64,000 nt of DNA from Garcia nutans (GCA_947685225.1 CANTUV010000004.1:13795001-13859000), one strand, 5' to 3'; counted from the stretch's first letter, positions 33,647 through 48,301 are shown. A program made the numbers and translations. Notes: a model not told the origin generated them from the letters alone.

Positions 33647-36600
33647 ATTCTCCCCCTCTAAAAAGAAAATTTCGTCCTCGAAATTATCAATATCGTAACA
33701 ATTGATTCTTAACAACATACTATCTTAACTTCCATATGAAGTTAATTATATGTTTAAGTTACTATGTCACCAAATCATATAACTTCAACTCTTTCCTATA
33801 GAATCAACAATCTTCTTTAAATTCCATAACTCATCATTCTATAGGTTTATATATCTTGTTACTTCATTGATCAAACATTCAAAAGAACTTATTACACTTC
33901 CTTTTACTATCTTTATACCAGAATCAGATCATTTTATAGTACACTTATACTTCATCCAATCTTTATATTTAATATATATTGTTCCTTCATCTCTTTATGA
34001 TTACTCTTTTAACTTTAACCTTAAAAATCATTGGTTATGTCTTAGCATTAATTATCCCATCATTACAATCACTGTCTAAATAGACATTTATCAATCCCTC
34101 AATGGATAACAAGATCCTTATTTTCCACAAATGAAGTTACCTCTTTAGCATGCTTTTCTCTTAACTTACATATTAATACATTACCTTTCAACTTATTTTA
34201 TAAATAACCAATCTTTTCCCTTTTTATCCTGATTTATAACTACTATGACTCCATTCATTCATGTCCATTCACACTTTAATATTTTACATCATATACATTG
34301 CCATGTAAATAATTACATTCTTAATACAACTATAGATATTAAATCTCAAGAATAATTCATAATCTTAATCCAATCCAGATCAATTGATTTATCTTACACA
34401 ATATATCCACTTTCCCATCTTGTTCAATTCCATCCAATGATTAATTTATTTAACTTATCATGAAATTGCACCATATTCATATATGTATATATGATCTAAT
34501 TCAATTAGGGCAAACTTATATACAATTTCTTGATCTCTTCCAATCCATATTCAATCAAATTATTGTGATAACAAATCACTTCAAATCATATTAGTATAGT
34601 TCCCACCAAATCTTATAATAACTTTTTAACTATGCTTCTTAAACAAAATTTTCAATCTCACCAATTTGTACTACAGTCATATTGTCTCAGTCCCAAATTT
34701 ATGGATACTAAAATTAACCGGCTACACATACTAACCAAATCATATAGCCATAGGAGATGAATGGTCACACACCTGTAACTCATAAATCAATATTGTTTCT
34801 CGATTATTCTGTATCCAAACTTTTTAATTACACTATTTAGTTGTATCATAAGAATTATATATCCATTCTCCACACTTTTACTACACCAAGAGTTAACACA
34901 TTTCAACTCCATCTCCATAAATTTTCTCTTGAACATACGATTATCATTAGTCTAACTCACATCAACAATATTATCTATAACATCTTTATACACAACATTT
35001 AATCATATACAAATTCCATTTATTACTCCACTTCTAATTTATCTCTTGTAACACTTTTCATACAGTATACTTTCCTTTTTATTATATACTTATACATATA
35101 GAATTTCTACAAACAAAATCCTTAATCCAGGAAACATTATATGATAGTTTAACTCAGTTATTATCATAACAATTTCATCTTCTAGTGTTACTTGAGTCCT
35201 TTCTCACTCTCCATTTCATCCCATAATCTAACTCTACATAGGTTAAAACCTATTCTCTCATAGATCCACTGATACATGCCCTATTATTCTCCACACCACT
35301 AAACAAATAATTATATCACATTCACATACTTAGGTCACATTCACAATATGACTTGCTTTCCACATTTCTTACATTTTCATTTACATTCATATCGAAATGC
35401 TCATTCCACATTTTCCATACATGTATACACATAGTCATACAATTATATATAATTCCTCTTTTACATATCTTTAACACAATTTAACATTTATTACTTTTCC
35501 TTAATCAACATCATTCTTACCCCTTTTTGACATAACTTAAATTATTTATCAACTCAACACATATATATTTCCTAACCATAATAATACTTCACAAATTCTT
35601 AGTCACCTTACTAAGGTGACATCTCTCTCACCTTTATTTTGAAATGCATTTAATATATCATCTTTATATCCGTTTGTTTACCATTCAACGTATATATATA
35701 TTTTACTCATATATTTATACATATGTACATTACACCTAATAATATACACATTGAGCCTAATAGCTCCTATACACTTAATTATATGCTCTGATTTTTATTT
35801 TCCTTTTTCATACATTCACTACAAATTTAGTGTTTATCACTTTCTTTTAAATACTATTATTCTCATTCTTCCAATATGATAAAAAGTATTTAATCACACT
35901 ACAAATATATATTCTGACTATAATAACACTTCACATCCATCTTGGTCACATTCCCAATGTGACATCTCTTTTACTTTCATCTTAAAAAAAAACGTTTAAT
36001 ATACTTCCATATCCATTTTTTTTTTACAATAAAATGACTTAAAATAGCTCCTTTTCATTTGCTTATCTATTTCTCTTTTTACTTCAAAACAAATTCTCAT
36101 ACCATCAATCACATTACTTAATTCATAATACTTTCATGTGCAATATTAATCATTTCACCTGGCTCAGGTATTGAATATACATTAAACCATCAATATCCAA
36201 TCAATCTTTATCAGTTTCTAGTAGAACTTTAACTTTTCAACTTACTACTTCGCTTAAACCTTCAATTTACCAAACTCATCTTTTCTTAAAATCAACCTTA
36301 AAAACATCTCAGATATATATATATATATATATATATCATAAAGCAATATCAACACATATTTCTTCCCCAATTATTAAGCTCATTTCGAAAAATCTCAAAT
36401 ATCACATATTATTACCATTACCATGAGCTTTCACAATATCCAAGCATCTCACATTTCTAACCTTGAATTCACAATGTTTACATTAAAATAACCATACCAA
36501 TTTATATTCTTACATAACCAATATCATCTCTTTTTCCTTTAAACAATACCTTAACTTTTTATATATACCCCAAACTTTAAATAATCATACCTTGTCTTTA

Positions 36601-37284
36601 CTAATCAACTCATTCAATATTATTTTCCTTTTCATTTCTTTATGCTTCAACACATTTAACACTTCACTTTACTTGCATAAATTTCCATTTTTAATTATCA
36701 ATTAGACTTATATAAATTCATATCATTCATTATACTCATTTAAATTTATCATTATAGCCAACAACTATGACTTTATATACGTACCCTTCCCCAACCAGGT
36801 CGGTTGCCCTTCAATCCCAAGGGTCCGCAGGAGGCAGATAGGCACGTATAACATTATCAGTAACATACCTTTTCCCATCCAGGTCGGTTGTCCAAGTTCG
36901 GTTGCCCATTCCAATGGGTCCGCATGGTTCCGCAGGAGACATATAAGTCCGTTCATTAAACTTATCAATATTTTTTTTTAAATTCATTTCTTTTTTCACA
37001 AGCAAGTTAAGTAATCATGCCTCAACATCTCACATTACAACAAAACAATTTTCTCATAACATCATATCATTCACACATTAACATCCATCTCATATAACAC
37101 AGATATACTATAAATCATATAATGCCACCTCCGAGACCAACCTAGGTGTGAATGCATATGCATGTATTGCAAATTTCATTTTCAAAACTCTTCTTTTTAA
37201 TTCATTTTAAGCGTTTCAAAACTTTTTCTTTTTAATTTTACTTAGGCCGAGAATCTCGAACCTAAGCTCTGATACCAAAATAAT
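33647..37284 (-). mobile_element. Non-coding internal region 2 of array B
   Basis: 3638 bp, a near-perfect copy of internal region 1. The differences I found are one extra TA in the microsatellite near 36310 and one T fewer in the run near 36970. The Met-type primer site is at 37266-37277 and the polypurine tract next to B2. It has no coding capacity. Confidence 0.88.
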
Positions 37285-40200
37285 TGTAACACCCCAATAC
37301 TCCATATAAATACTATACATATACCTAGTATACATACAGTAAGTATATAAAGTATAAGGATGCCACTTTTCTTTTTACCTTTCAATACCTGTAACAAAAT
37401 TCAAACCATAATAGGTCAATTTAAAGAACACTTACAAATTATTGTCTTTATCAAAACTTCATTTATACATATAATATAACATACTTAAAGTGGATACATG
37501 TATGCATTACCCTCTAGTTGGTCTCGACAAAATCTTACTCTTCTCGTGGCATACCAAAAGACTTCATATCTTCCACCAAGCCACCTGCGCGATAATACAT
37601 CCGCGCTAAGCTCGAAAGCTTAGTAGTACAAATATAAAATACAAACATATATCATAGAAACACTAACATATAAAAATATCTCAATTCCATATACTTTTAG
37701 TTCTTATTAAGTTTATCCCTATTCATTTGCACCTTTCATATCTTTCAACTAATCTCATATCTTATACACATATAAACATAACATTTCTACCAAGTCCAAC
37801 CCATCACTAATATTCACAATCAACATCTCAATACACACATTATACATCATACTAATCATAAGTCACATTTCCAATTAAGACAATCATTGTCATCAACCAC
37901 AATTCATCAATTGAATTCACAATCAATGCTAATACACACATTATACATCATACCAATCATAACATTTCTTTATTCACAATTCAACATTGATGATTCATCA
38001 CTAGTGCTCATAATCAATATTTCAATGCACATATTACATATCATCAATCACATGTCCAATGAAGTATACCAAAGATTTCATTATCCATTTCTTTCAACAT
38101 TTGTATATCACATTGACAACAAAGACAGACTCGGGCCCAACAGACACCACTATGTTATTCAGAGTTCAGAGTTACTGCTTTGGTCTATAATCATAATCAT
38201 CAAGCCCATAGGCATCATATATCAATATTTCTATCCATGGATAGTGTAACAGACCCAGTCTCTTGGACCATCAACTCATCATGAGGAGATCCTCAACCCG
38301 GCAAGACTGTTACCAATCATATATTTCATATTCACAATTCTCATAGTGTAACAGACCCAGTCTCTTGGACCTCAATTCAACTCAATTTGAAGAGATCCTC
38401 AACCCGGCAAGACTGTTACCTTTTTCATTTTATAGGCATGCCTCCAAACCCAGAACTCTGAAGACTGAATAACACATTAAACACATATTTCACTTATTGT
38501 TTCATTATCAATTTCAATCTCAATGTTCATTATCATCTAGGCAAACATGCCTTATTTCTTTCAATTAGATCATCATAGCCAATCACAATGGCTTCATCTC
38601 ACATTTGAATCATCATGGCCAATTACAATGGCTTCACAACATATCATATCTCAATCCATATGATACATATAACATCATTGCTATAACATTACAAAGTACC
38701 TTATTCATATAGCACAATACAATTCACAAGATTCATAATACACAAAACATAGTATTGTTCATATAGTATCATGTGCATCATCATTATAATACTCAACATC
38801 AATTACATTAACCAAATGAACATATCATTATTCAATCACATGATTCACATTATACATATAGCATCATTGCTATAACATTACAAAGTACATTAAAGTAATT
38901 CTTCATAAAAGTGTTTATCATAATAAATTTGCATAGCTCATACCTTGTTGAATGATCCTCTTCTCTTTCACACTATACAAGTCACATTAGATTAACAATG
39001 TAATAATTTACCTAACATTATTTAATTATACTCAATCAATTGTATTCTCATACATTAATATTCATCAAATCATTCACATCTTTCATTTTCCCATAACACA
39101 ATTATATATATACATATCATTAATGATATAAACACATCAAAATACATTAGTGATATGCATTAACAATGCAATCATGCAACATTGGTACTTACCTTAATAA
39201 CATTTCACACCACTCTAAACTCTTCTCCACTCACTAGTTCTTCACTTCACAAATTAGGGCAATTCAACCTCTTCACAACCTAATCCAAAAGGAATATTAG
39301 CAAAATGACCATATGAATAGTACATTCTGGTTTTAGACTCCATTTTATCCTTATTTTGAAAAATTGTATAAAATAATCTACTTGACTAAAAATTCTAAAA
39401 TTTTTACAGAATTTAGTTTTGTATCTTAAAATCATTCCTTTAAAATTTCAGATGAAACTGAACACAAAATCTTGGTCATATAGTTCACCTAACCAGACTG
39501 CCCCAATTGCCCTGCATCCTGGCAGCAGTTCTGAACTTTGTGAATTCCATAAATCAAATTCAATCAACGTGGTTCCAAATTATTTTTCTCAAATACTAGA
39601 CTCACTAAAAAACAACATATCCAAAATTCAATGGGATATGAGTTTTCTACATTTTATTAAAAATCCCGAAATATAGCTGTCTCAGTTAAGGTACCTGCTG
39701 GAACAGGTCTAATAAAAATAATCTTTCTAAACTCATAACCATTCCAAAATCGAATCAACATATTTTTCAGTCATTCTAGACTCATAGAGGCACAACATAT
39801 CAAAAATTCACTTCAAGAACATTTTTCTATAATTAATTAAAAATCATACAAGTCACAGCCTTTACTAATTGTAAAACAGAAAAATATTCACTAAACACAA
39901 CTCTTACTCTTCCATCACCAACACCAATTTAACTTCTTATTTTAAAATCAATTTCAACTCTAATCAACAAATCATCAACACACTTAATCATACTATCAAT
40001 AACCCTAACTCAACTCACACACATCTTCAAAAATAACAAAGGCAAACAAGAGAAAACTTACTAAAATCATGAAATTCTTGAAATTCCAACTTGTATACTT
40101 GAGATCTTCCTTCACTTTTGAGCTTAAAATTCCAAAATCATCACTTGCTCTCTTGCTTTCCTTTTTCCTTGAGTGAGCCGGCCATCAACAAGAAGAAGAA

Positions 40201-40528
40201 GAAAAAATGATGAAGAAAACACAAAGTCAATAGGCATTAAATACCCTTCCAAAAGAAAATTACTAAACTACCCTCAACCATATAACTAAACCTTTGTCTT
40301 TTACAAGCCCATGTTGGTAATTTCACAATCACAAATAAAATATCCTCTTCCCTTGACCAAGCCCTTTGACCAACTTATATTATATATATATGACCATATA
40401 CACAACATATACACTTCACTCTACACAATGCTTTTCTTCAAACAACATAATTACCACTTATCAATCACACACTCAATTCAATAATAACAACATTATCATA
40501 ACTTCTAAGCACACTTAGGGATATTACA
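37285..40528 (-). mobile_element. LTR B3 of array B (outer right)
   Basis: 3244 bp, followed by the target duplication AAGAA (40529-40533). It has private bases at 39256, 39359, 39633, 40165 and 40168, all in its right part. On the minus strand this is the 5' LTR of the whole array. B1 and B3 differ at nine sites (about 0.28%), so the insertion is young. Confidence 0.93.
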
Positions 40529-41450
40529 AAGAAGACAGTCGTTCACTACCTTCTTGGTTTGATGCTTTTATGTTCTGTCTTTTTGCTCACTCAACTATTT
40601 TTCATTGCCTTCTTGGTTTGATAGATTGATGTCCAGTCTTTCTGCTCACTTAACTGCTAAGGTTTAATGCTTGCCATTTTTTTACTGCTAGTTGCTCCTA
40701 CTGCCGGTCTCTCCTACCTATATTTTTAAGAAAAGATTAAGTTAAACTTCATAAACCAGTATTCATTTCCTGATTAAGCACGGTTTTCTGATGCATATTG
40801 AATTAAAACAATTTGCATTTCAGATAAACCGCAACCATGTCGAACAAAAACAAACTGAATTTGAGGCTAGACTTGACCATATCGAATTAAAAACTTCTTA
40901 AGCCAACATGGACCAGGGTCCATATCAAACTGGGGATATCCCGGATTGATATGGACATCCCCAGTTCGATATGGATATCCATATTGAACTGGGTATCCTC
41001 TTGTTTGATATGGACATATCCATATTGAACTGGGCAAGTTCCAGTTCCATATAGACCTTGTCCATATCAAACTAGGACTTCCCAGTTCGATATGGATGCC
41101 CATATCAAACTAGGTTTATCCTAGTTCGATATGGATAAGGTCTATATCTAGCTGGTCAATGCCTAGATTGATATGGACCATCCATATCAAACTGGACAAG
41201 CTCAATTCGGCATGCATGATCCATTATCGAACCAAAATGATTTCCAGACTATTTTTAGGTTTTGAAACTTAATTTATGACCATTTTAATGTTTTAGAAAC
41301 TAAACAAGACTCATTTGGGCTTTTATAAGAATTGGACCAATCAAAATAAAAGCTTAAAATAGATTTAAACCATTATGAATGGACCAATAAGTACTTAGGC
41401 CATCTTTAATTAGGACCAAACTAGCTTAGGGCCAAAATCAAGGGTCTACA
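40529..41450 (-). mobile_element. LTR of the Tat-like element, 5' part
   Basis: The minus-strand LTR begins TGTAGACCC at 41450 and reaches the B insertion at 40529. Joined with 22246-23521 it makes an LTR of about 2.2 kb. Its start matches LTR E at 54499 (TGTAGACCCTT). It carries a palindrome-rich block at 40890-41215. Confidence 0.78.
40890..41215. repeat. Array of alternating inverted 15-17 bp repeats
   Basis: About ten copies of TCCATATCAAACTGG alternate with its complement. The best pair, 40960-40976 and 40977-40993, forms a 34-bp palindrome with a single G-U-compatible mismatch. The block lies about 240-560 bp inside the LTR start. Confidence 0.8.
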
Positions 41451-41525
41451 ACTCTTGTATTCAATTTATGTATGTACATATACGGGGTATATGTATTATA
41501 TGTACTAGGGTATAAGGGTGTTATA
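41451..41525 (+). mobile_element. LTR terminus fragment
   Basis: The stretch ends in GGTGTTATA, resembling a Tekay-like LTR 3' end with TACA changed to TATA. Its last 20 bases run into the flank as GGGTATAAGGGTGTTATAGC, the exact reverse complement of the start of the LTR remnant at 53608. The Tat-like LTR start truncates it on the left. Confidence 0.45.
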
Positions 41526-42363
41526 GCCCTAAAAAGGCTAAACAAAGTACACAAAGCTCTAGAGTTAAGCCTCAAAGAGCTAATCATGCATACATGTATA
41601 CCAAAAATATACAAAGGCACAAGATGGACAATCACATCCATAAGCATGGCACACATGTGCATGTTATCATAACCAACATCATCCTTCGAACTATCCTAAG
41701 AAAAGGATACAAAAACTTAGGTCCATACATCAATATTATTATTCTATGAAATATGGGCACATTAATATGTTTTGCTACATAATGAAGACTCACCTCAAGT
41801 TAGAGGGTCTCTAGGACCAAAGACTTTTGGGTGCATAAGAAAAAGTATATCCTTCATGTTTTATAGATGTGCATAAAATCTACCACCAAAGAGAGCATTT
41901 GGGTAGTAGATAGTGGATGCTCAAGGGAAATGATGAGCAATGTAAATCTCTTCACTACCTTGTTAACTAAAAAAGGGTGGAAGCATTATCTTTGTAAACA
42001 ATGCTAAACGTAAGATTATAGGCATCACTTCCATAATTGCACATGGTAAGAATCTTATTGATAATGTCTGGTTAGTTAAAGGTTTAAAACATAATTTGTT
42101 GAGTGTAAGTCAATTATGTGATAAAGGTTATAAAGTGATCTTTGACTCTAATGGATGCATTGTCTCATCTCAATATGGACAATTGCATTCAAAAAAGGTA
42201 GAATTGGGAATACCTACTAAATTGACTTATACCATGGTACCATTGAAAGCTTTAACTGTTTATTGTCTTTTAGTAATGACCCTTTGTTCTAGCATAGAAG
42301 ATTGGAAATGCAAGCATGGATAAACTCCAATGCCTAAAAAAGGAAGAGCCAGCAGAGAGTCCA
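41526..42363 (+). pseudogene. Ty1/copia relic: protease and gag-pre-integrase region
   Basis: A decayed plus-strand pol fragment. The protease active-site motif VVDSGCSR is readable at about 41903-41926, and a different frame continues with NLLSVSQLCDKGYKVIF (start near 42090), a phrase typical of plant Ty1/copia just before integrase. Frameshifts and stops separate the pieces. The first 300 bp are low-complexity or gag-like sequence with nothing recognisable. Element C inserted at 42363, and the coding relic resumes at 51148. The reading order protease, integrase, RT, RNase H after removal of C fits Ty1/copia, not Ty3/gypsy. Confidence 0.8.
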
Positions 42364-42759
42364 TGTAACACCCCTGAACCCCGTATACGTACACTACATA
42401 CAACCATCTGCAATATACGTATACCGGATACAGGAATATTACGGTCGATTTTTAAACCAAATCAATCTTTCACCTCATTAAATATAAATAACTCAAAGTA
42501 TTTAAATTTTTCATTATAAACATAATGAATAAAATATCCATTTATTGAGTAGCGGAAACGCATTACACTTTTAATGATATTACACATATATGTATATTAA
42601 TTTGTCTTTCCCAAAATTTATTTAAGTATACATATATTTTAATCAAATACAATATAATCATATTATACATGTATTCATCACCTTCTAGTTGGTCTCAAAA
42701 CACTCTTATTCTTCTCGTGGCATAACGGTTGAGCTCCTGGATCAACCATCAACTCACCT

Positions 42760-42797
42760 GCGCGATTAACACAACCGCGCTAAGCTCGAAAGCTTAG
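42760..42797 (-). other. Conserved double-hairpin module, LTR C1
   Basis: Minus strand: CTAAGCT-TTCG-AGCTTAG, then GCGCGGTT pairing with AATCGCGC (8 bp with one G-U). The C2 copy is at 48717-48754. Confidence 0.5.
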
Positions 42798-43220
42798 TAG
42801 TGCAAACAAATATTTAAAACATACATTACAGACAAATCATACTTCATACATTAACATTATGTATCATCATTACCTTATCATGTTTTCCCTTTTAACATGC
42901 ATTCTTAGTATATTTTTTTTCCAAAATTCTCATAGTTATATATATGCACATAACACATTACAACAAATCACAATATCATATTCATTTGCTTACCATGTAT
43001 CTCATTCTATCATATCATAATCATATTTCATATAGATGCTTATGCATTATAATCATTTTATAATATTATATCATCAAGCAATAATCAGATTATAAACAAA
43101 CACAAGCATGGGCCCAAAAGAAACTAATATGTTATTCAAAGTTCAGAGTCACCGCTTTGATTCAATATCACATCATCAAGCCCGTAGGCATAATATATCA
43201 TATCTCTATCCATGGATAGC

Positions 43221-43398
43221 GTAACAGACCCAGTCTCTTGGATCATCAACTCATCTAACTCGAGGAGATCCTCAACCCGGCAAGACTGTTACAAATCAAA
43301 TATCTCATAATATCAATTATCATTGTGTAACAGACCCAGTCTCTTGGACCTCAATTCAATTCAACTTGAAGAGATCCTCAACCCGGCAAGACTGTTAC
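43221..43398 (-). repeat. Tandem pair of GTAACAG...CTGTTAC modules, LTR C1
   Basis: Modules at 43221-43292 and 43327-43398; C2 copies at 49179-49250 and 49285-49356. The closing 7-base arms are intact in all four, though the interior varies. Confidence 0.6.
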
Positions 43399-44180
43399 CT
43401 TTCATTAAATAGGCATGCCTTCAATTACAGGACTCTGAAAGTTGAATCAACATATTAGGCACACAATCATTTCATTTTAAACTTCATTTCTCAATTCATT
43501 TCTTATTTCACAATCCACAATTCATTAGACAATTATGCCTCAACTATTTCATTTGATTCATCTTGGCCCATCACAATGGCCTCACATTTCTTTAATCTCA
43601 ATTCACATTTCATCTTTCATCACAATATCACATTTTTCACATTTCTTAGCACATACGTTTCATACTTCCTGTTTCATCATTCAAGTATACCCAATCAATT
43701 GCATTATCATATATTTTGAATATACGTTATACAAATCATATTCTCATTTCATCATCATATAAACAAATATGCTTCATTCATATTATTTATATCATTATCA
43801 TGTCTCAAATCACATTAATCAATTCATCATAAAAGTATTCATATACATCATCAATATTCACATTATGCACAACATAAACTTACTCTTATGCATCATCGAT
43901 ATCATTTAATGTATATTCAATCTCAACATTATATGAATATATGCAATAATGTAGTTTGTACTTACTCTTCATAGCTTCTCAAGCCATATTCATTTTATGT
44001 AATTGCGCAAGTGTTATAATCATTTCATTACATTTCTCATTTCATAAGTAATTCATTACTCAATGACATTGATGCCTCAACAAACTCACCTTATGCACAT
44101 CACAACATATAATACATTCATATATTAGTCTCATTTTAAGCCTTTAGATCACAAATTACAAGTCATATCAACATTTAAGT

Positions 44181-44380
44181 CCCCACGGTCGTGGCCTCCC
44201 AATCCCCACGCCCGTGGGATCCAATACGGTTCTGCCCATTTTTCATTACAATCCCCACGGTCATGGCCTTCAAGAGCCACGGTCGTGGCATTGAAAACTC
44301 TTCTGTGCTACCAAAATGCATAAAGACACAGTCATGTTTGTAACCCCACGGTCGTGGCCTTCACTTGCCACGGTCGTGGC
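44181..44380. repeat. GC-rich palindromic array (CCACGGTCGTGG type), C1
   Basis: Six copies of CCACG(G/C)(T/C)C(G/A)TGG over 200 bp; the C2 copy is at 50139-50338, with one CpG lost. Comparable arrays lie in the A and solo LTRs. Confidence 0.75.
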
Positions 44381-44734
44381 ATCCAATCCGGGACTGTTTT
44401 CCAAGACAACTCAAGTATTTTACATTTTAAACAAATCCACATGAATACAAACATAATCAAACTCTTCCTTTCTTCTAAAAATTTAAATTAAAGTTCAAAT
44501 CTTAACATATCCAAACTATTTTGCACTCATCCATCTATTTAATCCATACTCTTAACTTTCACTAACATCACACCATAATCATCTCAAAACTTAATTAAAT
44601 CCATAGAAATTAATACAAAGCAAGAGGCACTTACTTGGATTCTTAGCCAACTCTTCAATATCCACTTGCAAATCTCTTGATATCTTTTAATCTTTGATGA
44701 AAATAGAGGCAAAAATCACCTTTCTCTCTCTAGC

Positions 44735-44839
44735 TTCTCTCTCTCTCTCTCTCTCTCTCTCGTCCAATAAGAAAAGCAGAAGACAAAGAAGAAGAAAGAA
44801 AGAATTTCTCTTTTTCTTCCTTCGTCCTTATCTTCTATA

Positions 44840-44878
<39 letters not shown>

Positions 44879-44879
44879 C

Positions 44880-44925
<46 letters not shown>
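44735..44925. repeat. TC and TAA microsatellites in LTR C1
   Basis: (TC)n at 44735-44761 and (TAA)n at about 44846-44925. Counterparts in C2, at 50694-50723 and about 50803-50873, differ in length. Frames of poly-Leu or poly-Ile here are artefacts of the repeats. Confidence 0.9.
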
Positions 44926-44927
<2 letters not shown>

Positions 44928-46854
44928 CTCCACCACACACCCTTTTCAACCTTTGACTTCCTTTTTCTCTTTTTCTTTTTGTCTTAATCATCATTAATAT
45001 TATTAATTAATTATACAAATATATATATATATATAACTCACTTTCCTACCCCACTTTATATCCCATGTATATGTATATGTCTTTTTATATTGTATTTATA
45101 TATATTCCATATATATATACATATACACTAAATCCAAATACACAATAACTCCAAAACTTTTAGGGTATATTTTGGGATATTACAATTCTCTCCCCCTTAA
45201 ATAATTTCGTCCTCGAAATTATCCAGCACAATAACAACCCATTTATAACAAATCACCATCTAAATTTCCATATGAAAATAATCGTATTCTTACATTATGA
45301 TTTCATCAAATCACATAATTTTTACTCTCCCTTTTAAGCTAATCATCTTATAATCTATATATATACCATTCATCTATTACATTCAAGATATTTTATCACT
45401 TCATCACTTTATAGAAAAATCTCTTAACTTTAAACTTGGAAATTTAGTGATCTATATCTTACTATTGCTTATCCTGTCATTACAATCACTTTTGAAAATA
45501 GCCACTTATCAAACTTTGATGGATAACAATATTTCCATTTTCCTTATACTTAAGTCCTTCTTTACCATATCTTTCACTTAACCTTAATATTGATACTACC
45601 TCTTTAAACTTATTTTACAGATAATTAACCTTTTCCCTTATTTCATCGTTTATAATTGATATATCATAACTCATTCATGTATCAGCATATTACCTCTTAT
45701 ATACATTATTACATATATCTTATACTCTTAACACAACTATACATATTAAATTTCAACAATAATTTGCAATCTTAGCAAAATTTAAATCAATTGATCTAGC
45801 TATTATAATATAACAACATCTCAATCTTATTCTATTCAAATCAATAATTAACTTATTTAAGTTTATCATCACATATCAATATACATGACCTACTTCTATT
45901 AGGTCAAACTCATTCTTAAATTCTAATCCCTTAGGATCCCTCTGTTCGACTTTTTGAGATTATACTCAGTAATAACAAATCACTTCAAATTATTTTTCAA
46001 TATTCATATATTTATATTCTGCTTTCTAAAATAGCAGTGTAATCTCACATAATACTCATACTATAATTATTACCCATAGTTCATTCACTTAACATTGTTT
46101 CCATTAATTAATTCGTCTTATAACAAAAATATATTCAGTATCATTTTCAATCACATTCATAATTTCTCCCATATCATCTCCTTACATTATCATATCACTA
46201 CTATGCTTATATAATCACCTTTATAACCATTCTTCATAAATCAAAACATTTACACAGTTCTCTTCTCTTTCCATACTTTTCATAATTATAAACAAATTCC
46301 TAACATAGAACTGATAAGATATAACTTTATCATTCATAACTCCTAACCATGTTTCTTGAAACAAAATTATTAACCTCAACAACATAATACTACAATCATA
46401 CCACCTCAGGCCCAAATCTGCTGATAACAAAATTAACCAGCCAATTACACTAACAAATCATACGGCCGGAGTATATTAATAGTCACGTCTGTAGTTTATA
46501 AATCAATATTGCTCCTCTATTATTCTTCTTCAAACATTTCCAATTACAATACTAAGTTTACATATTCCTTCTCTATACTTATTCTATCTTCAAGTGTTAA
46601 CATAATTCAACTTTGTTTTAAAACAATTTGCTTTTGATCATAAGATCATCATTAGCCTAACTCACGCCAACAATATTATTTATAGCATTTTTATGCACAA
46701 TATTTAAGCATATACAATTCCATTTATTACTCCACTTCTAATCTATCTCTTATAAAACTTTTCATACATTATACTTCCCTTTATTTTACACATATACATA
46801 TAATATTTTCACGTGCATACTCCTTGAACAAGAAAGCATTGTATAATAATCTAG

Positions 46855-47067
46855 CTCAGTTATTATCATAACAATTTCATTATCCAGTGTTACTTGAGTC
46901 CTTTCTCACTCTTCATTTCATTCCATAGTCTAACTCTGCATAGGTCAAAACCTAATCTCTCATAGATCCACTAATACATGCCATATCATTCTCCATACCA
47001 CAAAACAAGTAGTTATATCACATTCACATTCATAGGTCACATTCACAATGTGACTTGCTTTCCACAT
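46855..47067 (-). other. Conserved non-coding block shared by C and B
   Basis: Gap-free counterpart of 28272-28484. It includes a perfect 8-bp hairpin at 47036-47054. Confidence 0.6.
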
Positions 47068-48301
47068 TACTTATACATGTACACATAATCATACAATAAT
47101 ATTTAATTCCTCTTTTACATACCATCCACACAATTTAACATTAATTACTTTTCATTACACAACATCATTCTTATCCCTTTTTGACATAACTTAAGTCATT
47201 TATCAGCTCAACACATATATATATACTCTCTAATCATAATAATACTTCACAGAATCTTAGTCACATTACTAAGGTGACATCTCCTTCACATTTTTTTTTA
47301 AAAAAAAAATACATTTAGTATACCATCTTTATATCCATTTGTTTACCATTCAACATATATATATCACTCATATTTTTATACATATGTACATTACATCCAA
47401 TCATATACACATTGAGCCCAATCACCTCTATAAAATTTCCAAGTCTAATATCTCAAATCAAATTTTCTTGAACCAACGTTGCTCAATCCAATACTCACTA
47501 TCAATCTTATCACATGACCTTACTTGCACAAGTTTATCAAGGCAAGTGTAATCATTCTCAACATTAATAAATATGTAGTTGTATAGGTTGCAAACACACT
47601 GTACTATGCGTATATTACATTATCAAGTGATCAACTCAATCCTTGATCACTAACATAATACATTACATTATCACATTCCAAGTAGCCAACCTTATCATGA
47701 CTATTTCATCGCTTGTCAAACTTTTAGTTCATCCAATTACATATTTGTAAATCATTTTTAATATGCAATAATATTCATTCCACATAGCTCATATACATAC
47801 TATATATTAAACTTTCGATATTCAAATATTCTTTATTGAAGTTTAATTTACTAATCTTATTTTATTAATATCAGCTTTAAAACTTATATGTACACCATAG
47901 TATAAAATCAAAACAAAACATTTTCACAATTATTAAAGCTCATTAAAAAAAAATCCGAATATCACCATTTACATAAATTTTATCATCACTTAAACATATC
48001 ACATTAAATTCACAATGTTTGCATTAAAACAACAATGCAAACAACACCATTATATTTCCTTACATTAACCAATATTTTATTTTATTTTACTTTCATGCAA
48101 AACCTTATTCAAACACTATCATCCTTCTCATATAATTCAAATTTATCTCACATCACATAATGCCACATCTGAGACCAACCTAGATGTTAATGCATATGTA
48201 TGTATCACAATTTTCATTCCAAAACTTTTCTTTTTAATTCTATTTAAACTTTACAAAACTTTTCTTTTAAATTCTACTTAGGCTGAGAATCTCAAACCTA
48301 A

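Larger units (their letters stand above)
42364..45184 (-). mobile_element. LTR C1 of non-coding element C (3' LTR)
   Basis: 2821 bp from TGTAACACCC to GATATTACA, with target duplication GTCCA just outside (42359-42363). It shares with B the double hairpin, paired modules, GTAAGT donors (44629-44634 and 43960-43965 on the minus strand) and the CTAGTTGGTCTC block. It differs from C2 by about 20 substitutions plus repeat-length changes. Confidence 0.92.

Noticed and set aside
44694..44994. 97- and 92-codon frames rich in Ile or Leu in LTR C
   Set aside because: They are direct translations of TC and TAA microsatellites.
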